Below are positions 33,588-42,700 of a DNA stretch of 48,984 nt, in pieces. Under the pieces are notes generated by a model, which saw only the letters and a list, made by a program, of their open reading frames with translations, was not told the origin of the DNA and ran no database searches. The DNA is taken from positions 1 through 48,984 of the forward strand of contig JALSLI010000122.1 of NCBI GenBank assembly GCA_026988395.1, given 5' to 3'. A program made the position numbers and the translations under genes. The number at the start of each line of letters is the position of its first letter. Position 1 is the stretch's first letter. This DNA comes from Flavobacteriaceae bacterium (GTDB taxonomy: Bacteria; Bacteroidota; Bacteroidia; Flavobacteriales; Flavobacteriaceae).

Positions 33588-34028
33588 TTATCGTACCATT
33601 TTTATATGCGGAATTCCGTCTTCTAAATAGGATTTTCCTTTGCGTTTAAAATCTAATCTATTGTAAAAATCTTCTAAATGTTCTTGTGCAGAAATGGCAA
33701 TATTATATTGTTTAAAATGTACGTTAATAACCATTATTGCTGTTTTAACCAATTCAAAACCAATTTGTTTATTTCTGTATTTAGGATGTACCACTACTCT
33801 ACCAATGCTTGGTAATTTAAAATAATCTCCTGCATTAAAAACGCGTGCATATGCAATTATCTTATTGTTTTTGTATCCTAAAATATGTAATGCTTTTTGA
33901 TCTTTATTATCTAAATCTTGATACACACAATTTTGTTCTACTACAAATACCTCCGATCGCAATCGTAATATTTCATAGAGTTCATCTGTGGTTAACATTT
34001 CAAAATTTTTGGTGTAAAAATCAGTCAT
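33588..34028 (-). CDS. ElaA-type GNAT acetyltransferase
   Basis: A 146-residue GNAT-fold protein close to the ElaA group. Typical segments are ILRLRSEVFVVEQNCVYQDL (about 20-39), the acetyl-CoA-binding region RVVVHPKYRNKQIGFELV (about 77-94), and YNRLDFKRKGKSYLEDGIPH near the C-terminus. The substrate of ElaA proteins is not established. It begins 11 bases after the stop of the cation transporter gene and is probably in the rpiB-CDF-ElaA transcript. Confidence 0.88.
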   Translation of the reverse strand: MTDFYTKNFEMLTTDELYEILRLRSEVFVVEQNCVYQDLDNKDQKALHILGYKNNKIIAYARVFNAGDYFKLPSIGRVVVHPKYRNKQIGFELVKTAIMVINVHFKQYNIAISAQEHLEDFYNRLDFKRKGKSYLEDGIPHIKMVR

Positions 34029-34039
34029 CGTATTTGATA

Positions 34040-34957
34040 TTAGTCTTGAATAATAAATGCTTTTTCATCATCGCGATTAAACTCGGGTTGTAAACTGCAA
34101 TGATTAATATTAAAATCGTGAATTAAAAGATGCTCAATTTCTTCGCAAATAGAATCAAAATCAGATAATTTAATATCATTTTTAAATTCGATATGTGCTT
34201 CAAAATGGCAATTTTTTTCGTTTAGTTGCCAAATATGAACGTGATGAATATTTTTTACACCTTCAATTTTTAATATTTCTTTTTCAATATCTTTAATTAC
34301 AATATCATCAGGAGCAAACAACATTAATATTTTTAATGATTCTAAAAAAACACGCCAACTCATATAGATTAAATATACCGAAATTAATAATGTTAACACA
34401 GCATCAATCCAAAATATTTGATAGTATTTCATAAGTAATCCGCCAACTAAAACTGCAACCGAAGTAAGCATATCGGTTAATAAATGCAGATAAGCGGATT
34501 TCATATTTAAGTTATGATTGGCATCTTTTTTAATTAACAAAACACTAAATCCGTTAGCTAAAATACCTATTAATGCTAACCAAATTACAATATTAGATTG
34601 TATATGATGTGGTTCATTAAAACGTTTAATAGCCTCGATTGCCAACATAACTGCAATGACAATCAGGGTTGCCGCATTAAAAAAAGCGGCAATAATTTCG
34701 GCTCTTTTAAATCCGAATGTTTGTTTTAAAGTCTGTTTTTTAGAATTTGCTAAACGATTAGCAACATAACTTACTATTAATGAAATAACATCGGATAAAT
34801 TATGAACAGCATCCGAGATTAATGCTAATGAGCCGGATAAAAATCCGCCTATTATCTGTGCTACCGTTATTAAAATATTTAAAAATATAGAAATTAACAG
34901 ATTTTTTCCCGATAATTTTGGGTGTTCATGACCGTGATGCGAATGATTATGTGCCAA
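34040..34957 (-). CDS. Cation diffusion facilitator (CzcD/ZitB type), TTG start
   Basis: A 305-residue inner-membrane divalent-metal/proton antiporter, probably exporting zinc. The His-rich N-terminus (HNHSHHGHEH), six hydrophobic helices, and the metal-site pairs His52/Asp56 (DAVHNLSD, with Asp49) and His158/Asp162 (HLLTD) mark the zinc subgroup. A cytosolic C-terminal domain (about 215-300) ends in HCSLQPEF. No ATG precedes the His-rich segment before an in-frame stop; TTG at 34957 is the only reasonable start and sits 14 bases after the rpiB stop. Confidence 0.92.
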   Translation of the reverse strand: MAHNHSHHGHEHPKLSGKNLLISIFLNILITVAQIIGGFLSGSLALISDAVHNLSDVISLIVSYVANRLANSKKQTLKQTFGFKRAEIIAAFFNAATLIVIAVMLAIEAIKRFNEPHHIQSNIVIWLALIGILANGFSVLLIKKDANHNLNMKSAYLHLLTDMLTSVAVLVGGLLMKYYQIFWIDAVLTLLISVYLIYMSWRVFLESLKILMLFAPDDIVIKDIEKEILKIEGVKNIHHVHIWQLNEKNCHFEAHIEFKNDIKLSDFDSICEEIEHLLIHDFNINHCSLQPEFNRDDEKAFIIQD

Positions 34958-34971
34958 TTGATATGATTTTA

Positions 34972-35406
34972 TTAATTATACGGAATTTTTTCAACTCTAC
35001 GTTGGTGCCTTCCTCCTTCAAAATCTGTTTCTAAAAAAAGTTTTACAAAATTTAAAGCTTGGTATTGCGATACAAATCGTGCCGGAATACTCAAAACATT
35101 TGCATCATTATGTTTTCTTGCTAAAACTACCAATTCATTACACCAACATAATGCTGCTCGTACTTTTTGATGTTTGTTTGCTGTAATTTGAGCTCCATTA
35201 CCTGAACCACATAAAATAATCCCTAAATCTGCTTCTTTGTTTTCTACTGCTTTTGCCGCTAAATGTATTGTATCCGGATAATCCATACTCTCGGTAGTAT
35301 CTGTACCAAAATTAATAACTTTATATCCTTTTTCTTCTAAAAAAGCCATAATTTTGAATTTATATTCCGTTCCGGCGTGATCGTTAGCAATAGCAATTGT
35401 TTTCAT
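34972..35406 (-). CDS. rpiB: Ribose-5-phosphate isomerase B
   Basis: Interconverts ribose 5-phosphate and ribulose 5-phosphate in the pentose phosphate pathway. The 144-residue protein has the RpiB features ANDHAG (7-12, with Asp9 and His10), Cys66 in ILCGSGNG (64-71) and the C-terminal GGRHQRRVEKI. Related LacAB-type isomerases share the fold, but Cys66 and the conserved motif favour RpiB. It is the first gene of the leftward cluster, next to the candidate origin, with a perfect -7 box upstream. Confidence 0.95.
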   Translation of the reverse strand: MKTIAIANDHAGTEYKFKIMAFLEEKGYKVINFGTDTTESMDYPDTIHLAAKAVENKEADLGIILCGSGNGAQITANKHQKVRAALCWCNELVVLARKHNDANVLSIPARFVSQYQALNFVKLFLETDFEGGRHQRRVEKIPYN

Positions 35407-35434
35407 TTTATAAATATTTTAGAAATTAATGAGT

Positions 35435-35442
35435 CAAAAATA
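35435..35442 (-). promoter_or_regulatory. -7 box for rpiB cluster
   Basis: Minus-strand TATTTTTG, a perfect TAnnTTTG match, 28 bases upstream of the rpiB ATG. Confidence 0.5.
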
Positions 35443-35970
35443 ATATATTTAAATGATAGATACTCATTTTATAAGGCTTATTAACACAAAAAAAACGGAA
35501 TGTTAATAGTTGTTTATAAATAATTGTTTTTTAAATAGTTATATATAATAAAAATTGTTAATTCTTTTAAACTATATTTAGATAAGTAAATTTGGAAAAA
35601 CAAAAAAATTTTACAATACAAACCAAAAAGGATATAAAACAAAATTTTATATTAATTTTTTAGAACAAGATGTTAACAAAAAATGAAGGAATTATTAAGA
35701 AAAGAAAATAAAAAGTTATGCAAAAAAATAGTGAATAGAGGTTATTAACAAATTGTGAATAGCTACATGGAAATTTGTATTAATCAGTTCTTTAAAATAT
35801 GAATAACTTGTTAATTGTTTTTAATAAATGAAAAATCCAAATTAAAACCATAAATTTTACAGTACAAATTAACAAACAATAATAAACATCATTTCTTTTT
35901 TAAAATTTTAAAATAAAAATTAATTATATGTATATATGTTGATAACTTAAATATTAAAATCAATTCTATT

Positions 35971-35988
35971 TAACTTTGTGTATCTTTG
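35971..35988 (+). promoter_or_regulatory. Tandem -7 boxes for rnr
   Basis: TAACTTTG (35971-35978) and TATCTTTG (35981-35988), both perfect TAnnTTTG matches 10 bases apart, 65 to 75 bases before the rnr ATG. The -33 region is not clear. Confidence 0.5.
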
Positions 35989-36053
35989 CATATGTTTAAA
36001 TCAAATAGAAAATACTTCCTTAAAATGATTTAAAAAATAATAAGAACAATAAA

Positions 36054-38276
36054 ATGAGTAAAAAGAAAAAAAAGATATTTAAAAAGAAGGGAAACGTAAT
36101 TAAAAACTTAACCAAAAATATTTTAAAATTTTTAGAGCAGAATGCCAAACAAAGTTTTAATTACAAACAGATAGCATCTAAATTAGACATAAATGATGCT
36201 AACGGAAAAGATCAAATTATAAAAAAATTAGCCGAACTTTCTGTATTAGATAAGATTAAAGAAATTACACCCGGAAAGTTTCAGTTTATAGAATTTAAAA
36301 AATACCATTACGGTAAAATTGATATTAATTTAAGTGGAAACGGTTTTGTTATCTGTGATGATTTAGAAAAAGATATTTATATTCCTAAAAGAAATCTTAA
36401 TCACGCATTAAACGGTGATGAAGTTAAAGTATATATTTATCATCGAAAATCTAACGGTAAAACCGAAGGTGAAGTAATTGAAATTATTAAAAGAGCTAAA
36501 GATAAATTTGTTGGTGTATTAGAACTCAGTAAAAACTTCGGTTTTGTAGTTTGTGATGATCCAAAAATGTATGTCGATATATTTGTGGCTAAAAAGAAAT
36601 TACACGAAGCACAACACGGTGATAAAGTAATTGTTAAAATTATAGATTGGCCTGAAAATTCTGAAAAACCTTTTGGTGAAATAACCACAATTTTAGGAAA
36701 ACCCGGAGATCATGATACCGAAATACATTCCATCTTAGCAGAATATGATTTACCAAATCAATTTCCGGCTAGGGTAGAAGATGAAGCTGAGAAATTACCA
36801 ATTGAAATTACTGCCGATGAAATTTCAAAAAGACGCGATTTTAGAAAAGAATTAACCTTTACCATCGATCCTATTACAGCAAAAGATTTTGATGATGCAC
36901 TTTCTTTTAAAGAATTGCCTAACGGAAATTATGAAATTGGTATTCATATTGCAGATGTATCACATTACGTACAAGAAAATACTATCTTAGATGATGAAGC
37001 TTATAATCGAGCAACATCGGTTTATTTGGTAGATAGAGTAGTGCCAATGTTACCCGAAGTTTTGTCTAATAATGTTTGTTCTTTACGACCTAATGAAGAA
37101 AAATTAACTTTTTCGGCAGTTTTTGAAATCGATAAAAACGCTAATGTTATTAAACAATGGTTCGGAAGAACGGTAATTTATTCTGATGCTCGTTTTGCTT
37201 ATGAAGAAGCTCAAGTTATAATTGAAAATAATCCCGATAAAATTGCTCAGAAATTAACAATTCCAGCTGGAATTTCCTTAACAGAAAAGCAATATGATAT
37301 GCCAAAAGAAATAGCACAAGCTATTTTAACAATGGATAAATTAGCAAAAATTTTGCGTAAAGAACGTATGGAAGCCGGAGCTTTGGCATTCGATAAAGTT
37401 GAAGTGCGTTTCGAGTTGGATGACCATGCAAATCCTGTTGGCGTTTATTTTAAAGAATCAAAAGATGCTAATAAATTAATTGAAGAATTTATGCTCTTGG
37501 CTAATCGTAAAGTAGCCGAATATATTGGTAAAAATAAACTTGGTTTACCAACAAATAAAACATTTGTCTATCGTGTTCATGATAAACCTGATATGGCAAA
37601 AGTTGAAGATTTACAACGTATTGCCAAAAATTTAGGATATGAATTACGTATCGATTCTGTTGAAAATTTAACCAAATCACTTAACAAACTTTTACAAGAT
37701 GTAAAAGGAAAACCCGAGCAAAATATTATTGAAACTCTGGCAATCCGTACCATGAGTAAAGCCAAATATACTACCGAAAATATTGGTCATTACGGTTTGG
37801 CATTTGATTATTATACACATTTTACATCGCCAATTAGAAGATATCCGGATGTGATGGTACATCGTTTGTTACAACATTACCTTAACGGAGGAAAATCACC
37901 TGATAAAACTATTTACGAAGAAAAATGTGAGCATAGTACCGAACGCGAAATTTTAGCAACTAAAGCAGAACGAGATTCTATTAAATACATGCAAGTTAAG
38001 TATATGGAAGATCACCAAAATAAAATGTTTAAAGGCGTGATTACCGGTGTAACCGAATGGGGAATTTATGTAGAAATTATCGAAAATAAATGTGAAGGAA
38101 TGGTGCGTGTACGCGATATCCAAGATGACTTTTATACTTTTGATGAAAAACAATATGCACTTGTAGGTCAGGCAAATGGAAATAAATACACGCTTGGTGA
38201 TGAAATAATGGTAAAAGTAAAACGTACAGATTTAGAACGTAAACAAATGGATTTTTTAATTGTAGAACATTTATAA
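36054..38276 (+). CDS. rnr: Ribonuclease R
   Basis: A processive 3'-5' exoribonuclease of the RNB family that degrades structured RNA and takes part in rRNA and tmRNA-linked quality control. The 740-residue protein has a lysine-rich start (MSKKKKKIFKKKG), a winged-helix region (about 15-80), cold-shock-type OB folds (about 83-215), and the RNB core with the catalytic acidic cluster TIDPITAKDFDDAL (Asp272, 278, 280, 281). A C-terminal S1 domain begins near 653 (FKGVITGVTEWGIYVE). It is followed by a YbjQ-like gene after a single base. Confidence 0.96.
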   Translation: MSKKKKKIFKKKGNVIKNLTKNILKFLEQNAKQSFNYKQIASKLDINDANGKDQIIKKLAELSVLDKIKEITPGKFQFIEFKKYHYGKIDINLSGNGFVICDDLEKDIYIPKRNLNHALNGDEVKVYIYHRKSNGKTEGEVIEIIKRAKDKFVGVLELSKNFGFVVCDDPKMYVDIFVAKKKLHEAQHGDKVIVKIIDWPENSEKPFGEITTILGKPGDHDTEIHSILAEYDLPNQFPARVEDEAEKLPIEITADEISKRRDFRKELTFTIDPITAKDFDDALSFKELPNGNYEIGIHIADVSHYVQENTILDDEAYNRATSVYLVDRVVPMLPEVLSNNVCSLRPNEEKLTFSAVFEIDKNANVIKQWFGRTVIYSDARFAYEEAQVIIENNPDKIAQKLTIPAGISLTEKQYDMPKEIAQAILTMDKLAKILRKERMEAGALAFDKVEVRFELDDHANPVGVYFKESKDANKLIEEFMLLANRKVAEYIGKNKLGLPTNKTFVYRVHDKPDMAKVEDLQRIAKNLGYELRIDSVENLTKSLNKLLQDVKGKPEQNIIETLAIRTMSKAKYTTENIGHYGLAFDYYTHFTSPIRRYPDVMVHRLLQHYLNGGKSPDKTIYEEKCEHSTEREILATKAERDSIKYMQVKYMEDHQNKMFKGVITGVTEWGIYVEIIENKCEGMVRVRDIQDDFYTFDEKQYALVGQANGNKYTLGDEIMVKVKRTDLERKQMDFLIVEHL

Positions 38277-38277
38277 A

Positions 38278-38550
38278 ATGATATTAACAACCACAAATTC
38301 TATTGATAATCATCCTATTTTAGATTATCTAGGTATTGTTACCGATACGGTTTCTTTTAGTGTAAGTATCTTTGAAAATAGAAAAACATTAATTGAAAAA
38401 CGCAAAGAAGAAGCTTTTAAAATTTTGGTTAAAAATGCTACAAATCTAAAAGCAAATGCCATTGTTGGTATTAAATTACAAGTTTCTGGTTTAGGTGCTA
38501 GTTTAATACTAATTACCGTTACCGGAACTGCGGTTAAGGTTAAAGTGTAA
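38278..38550 (+). CDS. YbjQ/UPF0145-family protein
   Basis: A 90-residue protein of the small YbjQ family (PF01906, heavy-metal-binding-like domain), which forms pentamers in solved structures and has no firm function. The N-terminal MILTTTNSI, the central IFENRKTLIEKRKEEAFKIL helix and ANAIVGIKLQ strand match the family. The start codon follows the rnr stop after one base, so it is cotranscribed with rnr. Confidence 0.83.
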   Translation: MILTTTNSIDNHPILDYLGIVTDTVSFSVSIFENRKTLIEKRKEEAFKILVKNATNLKANAIVGIKLQVSGLGASLILITVTGTAVKVKV

Positions 38551-38598
38551 CATTTTATTTTTATAGCTGTCTTTGTATTAAACGTAAAATCTTTTAAA

Positions 38599-39315
38599 AT
38601 GAAAAAATTACTTTTAATTTCATTCTTATTATTTGCATCATATGCTTTTTCTCAAAATAGAATAACTAAAAATCTTGGTGATTTTAATCAATTAAAAGTT
38701 TTTTCAGGTTTACACGTTAAGTTGATAAAAGATACGGTTCAAAAAATTGAAATTAAAGGTCCGCAAAGCGAATCAGTTATAGTAAAAAATGTAAATGGTT
38801 TACTTAAATTGAGTGTTAAATTACCCGAAGTTTTTGAAGCAGATAATACACTTGTAAAATTATATTATACCAATGATTTTGATTTAATAGATGCTAACGA
38901 AGGTGCTATAATAACTTCTAAAAATACACTAGAACAAGATTTTATTGAGGTAAAAACCCAAGAAGGGGCACAAATAGATTTAAAATTACAAGTAGATATA
39001 CTTAAAATAAAAGCCGTTACCGGAGGTGTTGTTTCGCTGTTTGGTAAAGTACATTCACAAGATGTAATTGTTAATACAGGCGGACAATACGAAGGTTTTA
39101 CATGTGCTTCCGATAAGGCAACAATAATTGCCGCAACAGGAGGTTTGGCTGAAGTTTTGGTTACCGGTTATTTAAAAGCTACTGCCAAATTAAAAGGGAC
39201 TATTATCTATAAAATTAAACCTAAAAAATTAGTAAAAAAAGAAATTTTAGGAGGTGAAGTTTATTTTATTAAAAATTATGTCAATTCAGACGGAAGCTTA
39301 ATTTATAACGATTAA
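38599..39315 (+). CDS. Head-GIN DUF2807 exported protein
   Basis: A 238-residue secreted or periplasmic protein with a Sec signal (about 1-18, SYAFSQ) and a DUF2807 / putative auto-transporter adhesin head-GIN domain over about 28-215. The repeated short beta-strand pattern, with turns such as ANEGAI, TQEGAQ, VTGGVV, NTGGQY and ATGGLA, is the beta-helix-like signature of this family. DUF2807 proteins are abundant in Bacteroidota and their role is unknown. It follows the YbjQ-like gene by 48 bases and may have its own weak promoter. Confidence 0.85.
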   Translation: MKKLLLISFLLFASYAFSQNRITKNLGDFNQLKVFSGLHVKLIKDTVQKIEIKGPQSESVIVKNVNGLLKLSVKLPEVFEADNTLVKLYYTNDFDLIDANEGAIITSKNTLEQDFIEVKTQEGAQIDLKLQVDILKIKAVTGGVVSLFGKVHSQDVIVNTGGQYEGFTCASDKATIIAATGGLAEVLVTGYLKATAKLKGTIIYKIKPKKLVKKEILGGEVYFIKNYVNSDGSLIYND

Positions 39316-39339
39316 GTTTTTTATTTAAAGGAATTCACC

Positions 39340-39347
39340 TAAATTTG
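39340..39347 (+). promoter_or_regulatory. Possible -7 box for tatA
   Basis: TAAATTTG, a perfect TAnnTTTG match, ends 14 bases before ATG 39362. It would give an almost leaderless message unless translation starts at ATG 39374. Confidence 0.35.
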
Positions 39348-39361
39348 CAAGGAATTTATAA

Positions 39362-39553
39362 ATGGATATTCTTATGAAAGCAACTATTTTTTTAGGCTTT
39401 ATGGGTGGTTACGAGTGGATTTTAATCGCACTTGTGGTATTATTACTTTTTGGTGGAAGAAAAATTCCGGAATTAATGAAAGGTATCGGTGGTGGTATTA
39501 AAGAATTTAAAAATGCTACGAAAGACGATGATAAAGAAGAAGACAAAAAATAA
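39362..39553 (+). CDS. tatA: Twin-arginine translocase TatA/E subunit
   Basis: The pore-forming subunit of the Tat protein export system. The 63-residue product has the short N-terminal helix (YEWILIALVVLLLF, about 17-30), the hinge FGGRKIPELMKGIG and an amphipathic helix followed by a charged tail (DDDKEEDKK). AAGGAA at 39349-39354 is well placed for ATG 39362; ATG 39374 is an alternative. No tatC is in the window. Confidence 0.92.
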   Translation: MDILMKATIFLGFMGGYEWILIALVVLLLFGGRKIPELMKGIGGGIKEFKNATKDDDKEEDKK

Positions 39554-39566
39554 ACTACATAAAAAA

Positions 39567-39594
39567 TCCCGTAATTTTTTATAAAATTACGGGA
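39567..39594. terminator. Terminator-like hairpin after tatA
   Basis: A perfect 12-bp stem (TCCCGTAATTTT and its complement) with a TTAT loop, 13 bases past the tatA stop. On the plus strand it is preceded by A6 and followed by AATTAACC, so the U-run would be on minus-strand RNA. It still probably ends or attenuates the tatA transcript. Confidence 0.55.
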
Positions 39595-39688
39595 AATTAA
39601 CCAACTAAACAAAAAGAAATTATTTTATACCATTAGATACAATTTAATCTCTTTTTGTTACCTCTTTTTATAGCTTAAAATTAATTCG

Positions 39689-39696
39689 TACATTTA
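39689..39696 (+). promoter_or_regulatory. Possible -7 box for DUF4175-ybeY-mnmG operon
   Basis: TACATTTA matches TAnnTTTG at 7 of 8 positions, 26 bases before the TTG start at 39723. Confidence 0.35.
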
Positions 39697-39722
39697 TCGT
39701 TTGTTAATTAAAGGATAAAACA

Positions 39723-42700
39723 TTGAGTAATTTTAAACATATTGAAAGCAAATTAAATGCTTTTATTAAAAAATATTATACCAACGAACTGTTAAAAGGA
39801 ATCATTTTATTTTTAGCCTTAGGTTTGCTGTATTTTCTTTTTACCTTGTTTATCGAATATTTTTTGTGGTTACAACCAATTTATAGAACTGCTTTGTTTT
39901 TTAGCTTTATTGGTGTAGAATTATTTTTACTTTTTAAATTTATTGTAATTCCTATTATAAAGTTATTCGGTTTACAAAAAGGTATTTCATATATTGATGC
40001 TTCTAAAATTATCGGTAAACATTTTAAAGAAGTAGATGATAAATTGATAAATGTATTGCAACTAAAAAATTCTGATAATCCGTCCGAATTATTATTCGCT
40101 AGTATTGAACAAAAATCGATTGATTTAAAACCCATACCTTTTTTAAGAGCCATCAATTTTTCATCAAATAAAAAATATTTAAAATATTTAGCAATTCCGT
40201 TACTTATTTTTATCGTTATTTTTTTATTTAATAAATCTATCATTAACGACAGTTTAACACGCGTTGTTCATTTTAAAAATGAGTATCATCCTCCGGCACC
40301 GTTCTATTTTGAAGTACAAAACAAGAATTTAGATGTTTTAGAAGGAAAACCGATTACCATTACAGTGCACACAATAGGAGAGGTGTTGCCCGAAAATGTG
40401 AAAATTAACTACAACAATTCTTCTTTTTATCTTAAAGAAGAAAATCCCGGAGTATTTTCTTATACTTTTCAACCAATTATAACCGATGTTTCTTTTTATT
40501 TTGAAGCAAACGGTATTAGCTCACCAATTTACCATTTAAATGTAGTAAAAACACCTAAAATTGAAAATTTTAAGATGTTTTTAAAGTATCCTTCTTACAC
40601 ACATAAAAAGAATGAGTTAATAAAAAATACCGGAAATGCGGTTGTACCGGAAGGAACCGTAATAACTTGGAAAATTTCCACAAAAAACACGAATTCTATT
40701 TTATTTAAAACTATTAAGGATTCAATTTTATTTCATAAACATAACGTTGATTTTGCTCTATCTAAAAAAGTAAAATACACCTTTGATTATACCGTTTCCA
40801 GCTCCAATAACAATGTACTAAATTTTGAAAATTTACAGTATAACATTCAAATGGTTGCCGATCAATATCCAAGAATGATTATTAAAACGAATATTGATTC
40901 GATTAGTTCGGGTAAAGCTCAATTTATTGGTCAATTATTAGATGATTACGGTATTACTAAGTTACAACTTGTTTATTATGATAAGAACACACCTCAGAAT
41001 AAACAGTTTTATAAACTTCCTATACAAAATCAAACTTTTCAAGAATTTTTTTATGTTTTTCCGGATAACTTAGATTTAGAAAAGGGAAAAGATTATCATT
41101 TTTACTTCCAATTATTTGATAATGATGTACTTAATAATTATAAATCGGTTAAATCTAAGGTTTTTCATTACCATTACAAAACGGATAACGAATTAGAAGA
41201 ATCCATTTTAAAAGAACAAAAACAACAATTACAAAATTTTAATTCTGCTAGAAAAAACACCGAAAAGTTAACCAAATCTATTGACGAATTTTCTAATCAA
41301 CTAAAAAATAAATCTGAAATGTCTTGGCAAGACAAAAAGAAATTTCAAGAGTTTCTAAAACGTCAAGAAAAATATGAAAAAATGTTGCAACGAAATACCT
41401 CTAAATTGCTACAAAATTTAGATGCTCTAAAAAAAGAGAAAAATCCTAATTTAGAAGAAAAGAAAAAAGATTTACAAAAGCGTTTAGAAGAAATTAAAGC
41501 ACTCCAAAAAAAGAAAAAATTATTAGATGAACTCAAAAAATTAGCTGAAAAATTAGACAAAGAAGGATTTTTACAAAAGTTAGATAAACTTACTAAAAAG
41601 AACAAACAAGATCAACGTTCTTTAGAACGTATTTTAGAAATGACCAAACGTTTTTATGCTCAGAAAAAAGCTGAAGAAATTGCAGATAAATTAAAAACCT
41701 TGGCCAAAAAAGAAGAACAACTTTCTAAACAAAACAAAAATGATTTAGATGAACAAAAGAAAATAAATAATGAATTTAATAAACTAAAAGTAGAGTTTAA
41801 TGAGTTAGATAAATTAAATAAAGATTTAAAACAACCGTTAAAACTTCCTAAATCCGAAGAAGAAAAACAAGACATTCAAAAAGATTTAGAGCAAGCCAAA
41901 GAGGAGTTACAAAAAGAAACAGATAATCAAAATGATTCTAAGGATTCTTCAAAAAAATCGGATAAAGCAAAAAAGAAACAAAAATCCGCATCACGTAAAA
42001 TGAAACGATTATCCGAAAAAATGATGGCAACAATGCAAGCAGGCGAAGGAGAGATGTTGGAAGAAGATTTAGATAATTTACGACGTATCATAGATAATTT
42101 AATTCGTTTTTCTACCGATCAAGAAGCTTTAATGATTCAACTTAAATCCTCCTTTTCCGATCGTTATGATTTTTCTAAAAAGATTAAAAAACAACAGATT
42201 TTAAAAGAATATTTTGAACATATAGATGATAGTATTTATACTCTTTCTTTACGGATGCCAAAAATGAGTTCTAAAATTCAAGAAGATATTATCGAAGCTC
42301 ATTATTATATTGATCAAAGTTTAGAGAATTTTGCTAATAATAAAATTTACCAGACTGTAAAAAATCAACAATTTACGATGACAGCTGCTAATAATTTGGC
42401 TAATTTTTTGAGTGATTTATTAGATAGTTCTCAAAGTCCTGCTTCCGGGCAAGGGCAAGGTCAGGGAAAAGGTAAAGGAATGGGTAAAGGTAAGGGAAAA
42501 GGTAAAGGAATGAGTCTGCCGGATATTATTCAAAAGCAATCTGATTTATTATCTAAGGCTCAAAAAAAAGGACAACAAAAAGGAGGTAGTAAGCCTGATG
42601 GAGAAAAAGGAAACGGCAAAAAGGGAGAAAAAGGCTCTTCCGGAGAAGGCGGAAAATCCGGTAAAAATAGTCAAAACGGACAAAACGGTGATGCTGATGA

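Larger units (their letters stand above)
35407..36053. other. Candidate chromosomal replication origin (oriC)
   Basis: A 647-base gene-free, very AT-rich region between divergent rpiB and rnr. DnaA-box-like nonamers TTATnnACA occur at 35478-35486, 35511-35519 (minus), 35742-35750 and 35937-35945 (minus, TTATCAACA, one mismatch to TTATCCACA). Near matches lie at 35501-35509 and 35754-35762 (CTATTCACA on the minus strand). Genes point away on both sides for several kilobases, and four parS sites lie 7.5-9.6 kb to the right. An ordinary long AT-rich gap could carry some boxes by chance, so the call is provisional. Confidence 0.45.

Noticed and set aside
35478-35945. Reading the AT-rich gap as an integration or phage attachment region
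   Set aside because: No integrase, tRNA or flanking direct repeats are present; DnaA-like boxes and gene divergence fit an origin better.
41363-41875. Minus-strand frames inside the DUF4175 gene
   Set aside because: Ser/Phe-rich products mirror the Lys/Glu-rich coiled-coil codons of the true gene, a usual antisense shadow.
42448-42510. G-rich tract as a CRISPR or satellite array
   Set aside because: The units are six bases, in frame and protein-coding, without spacers.
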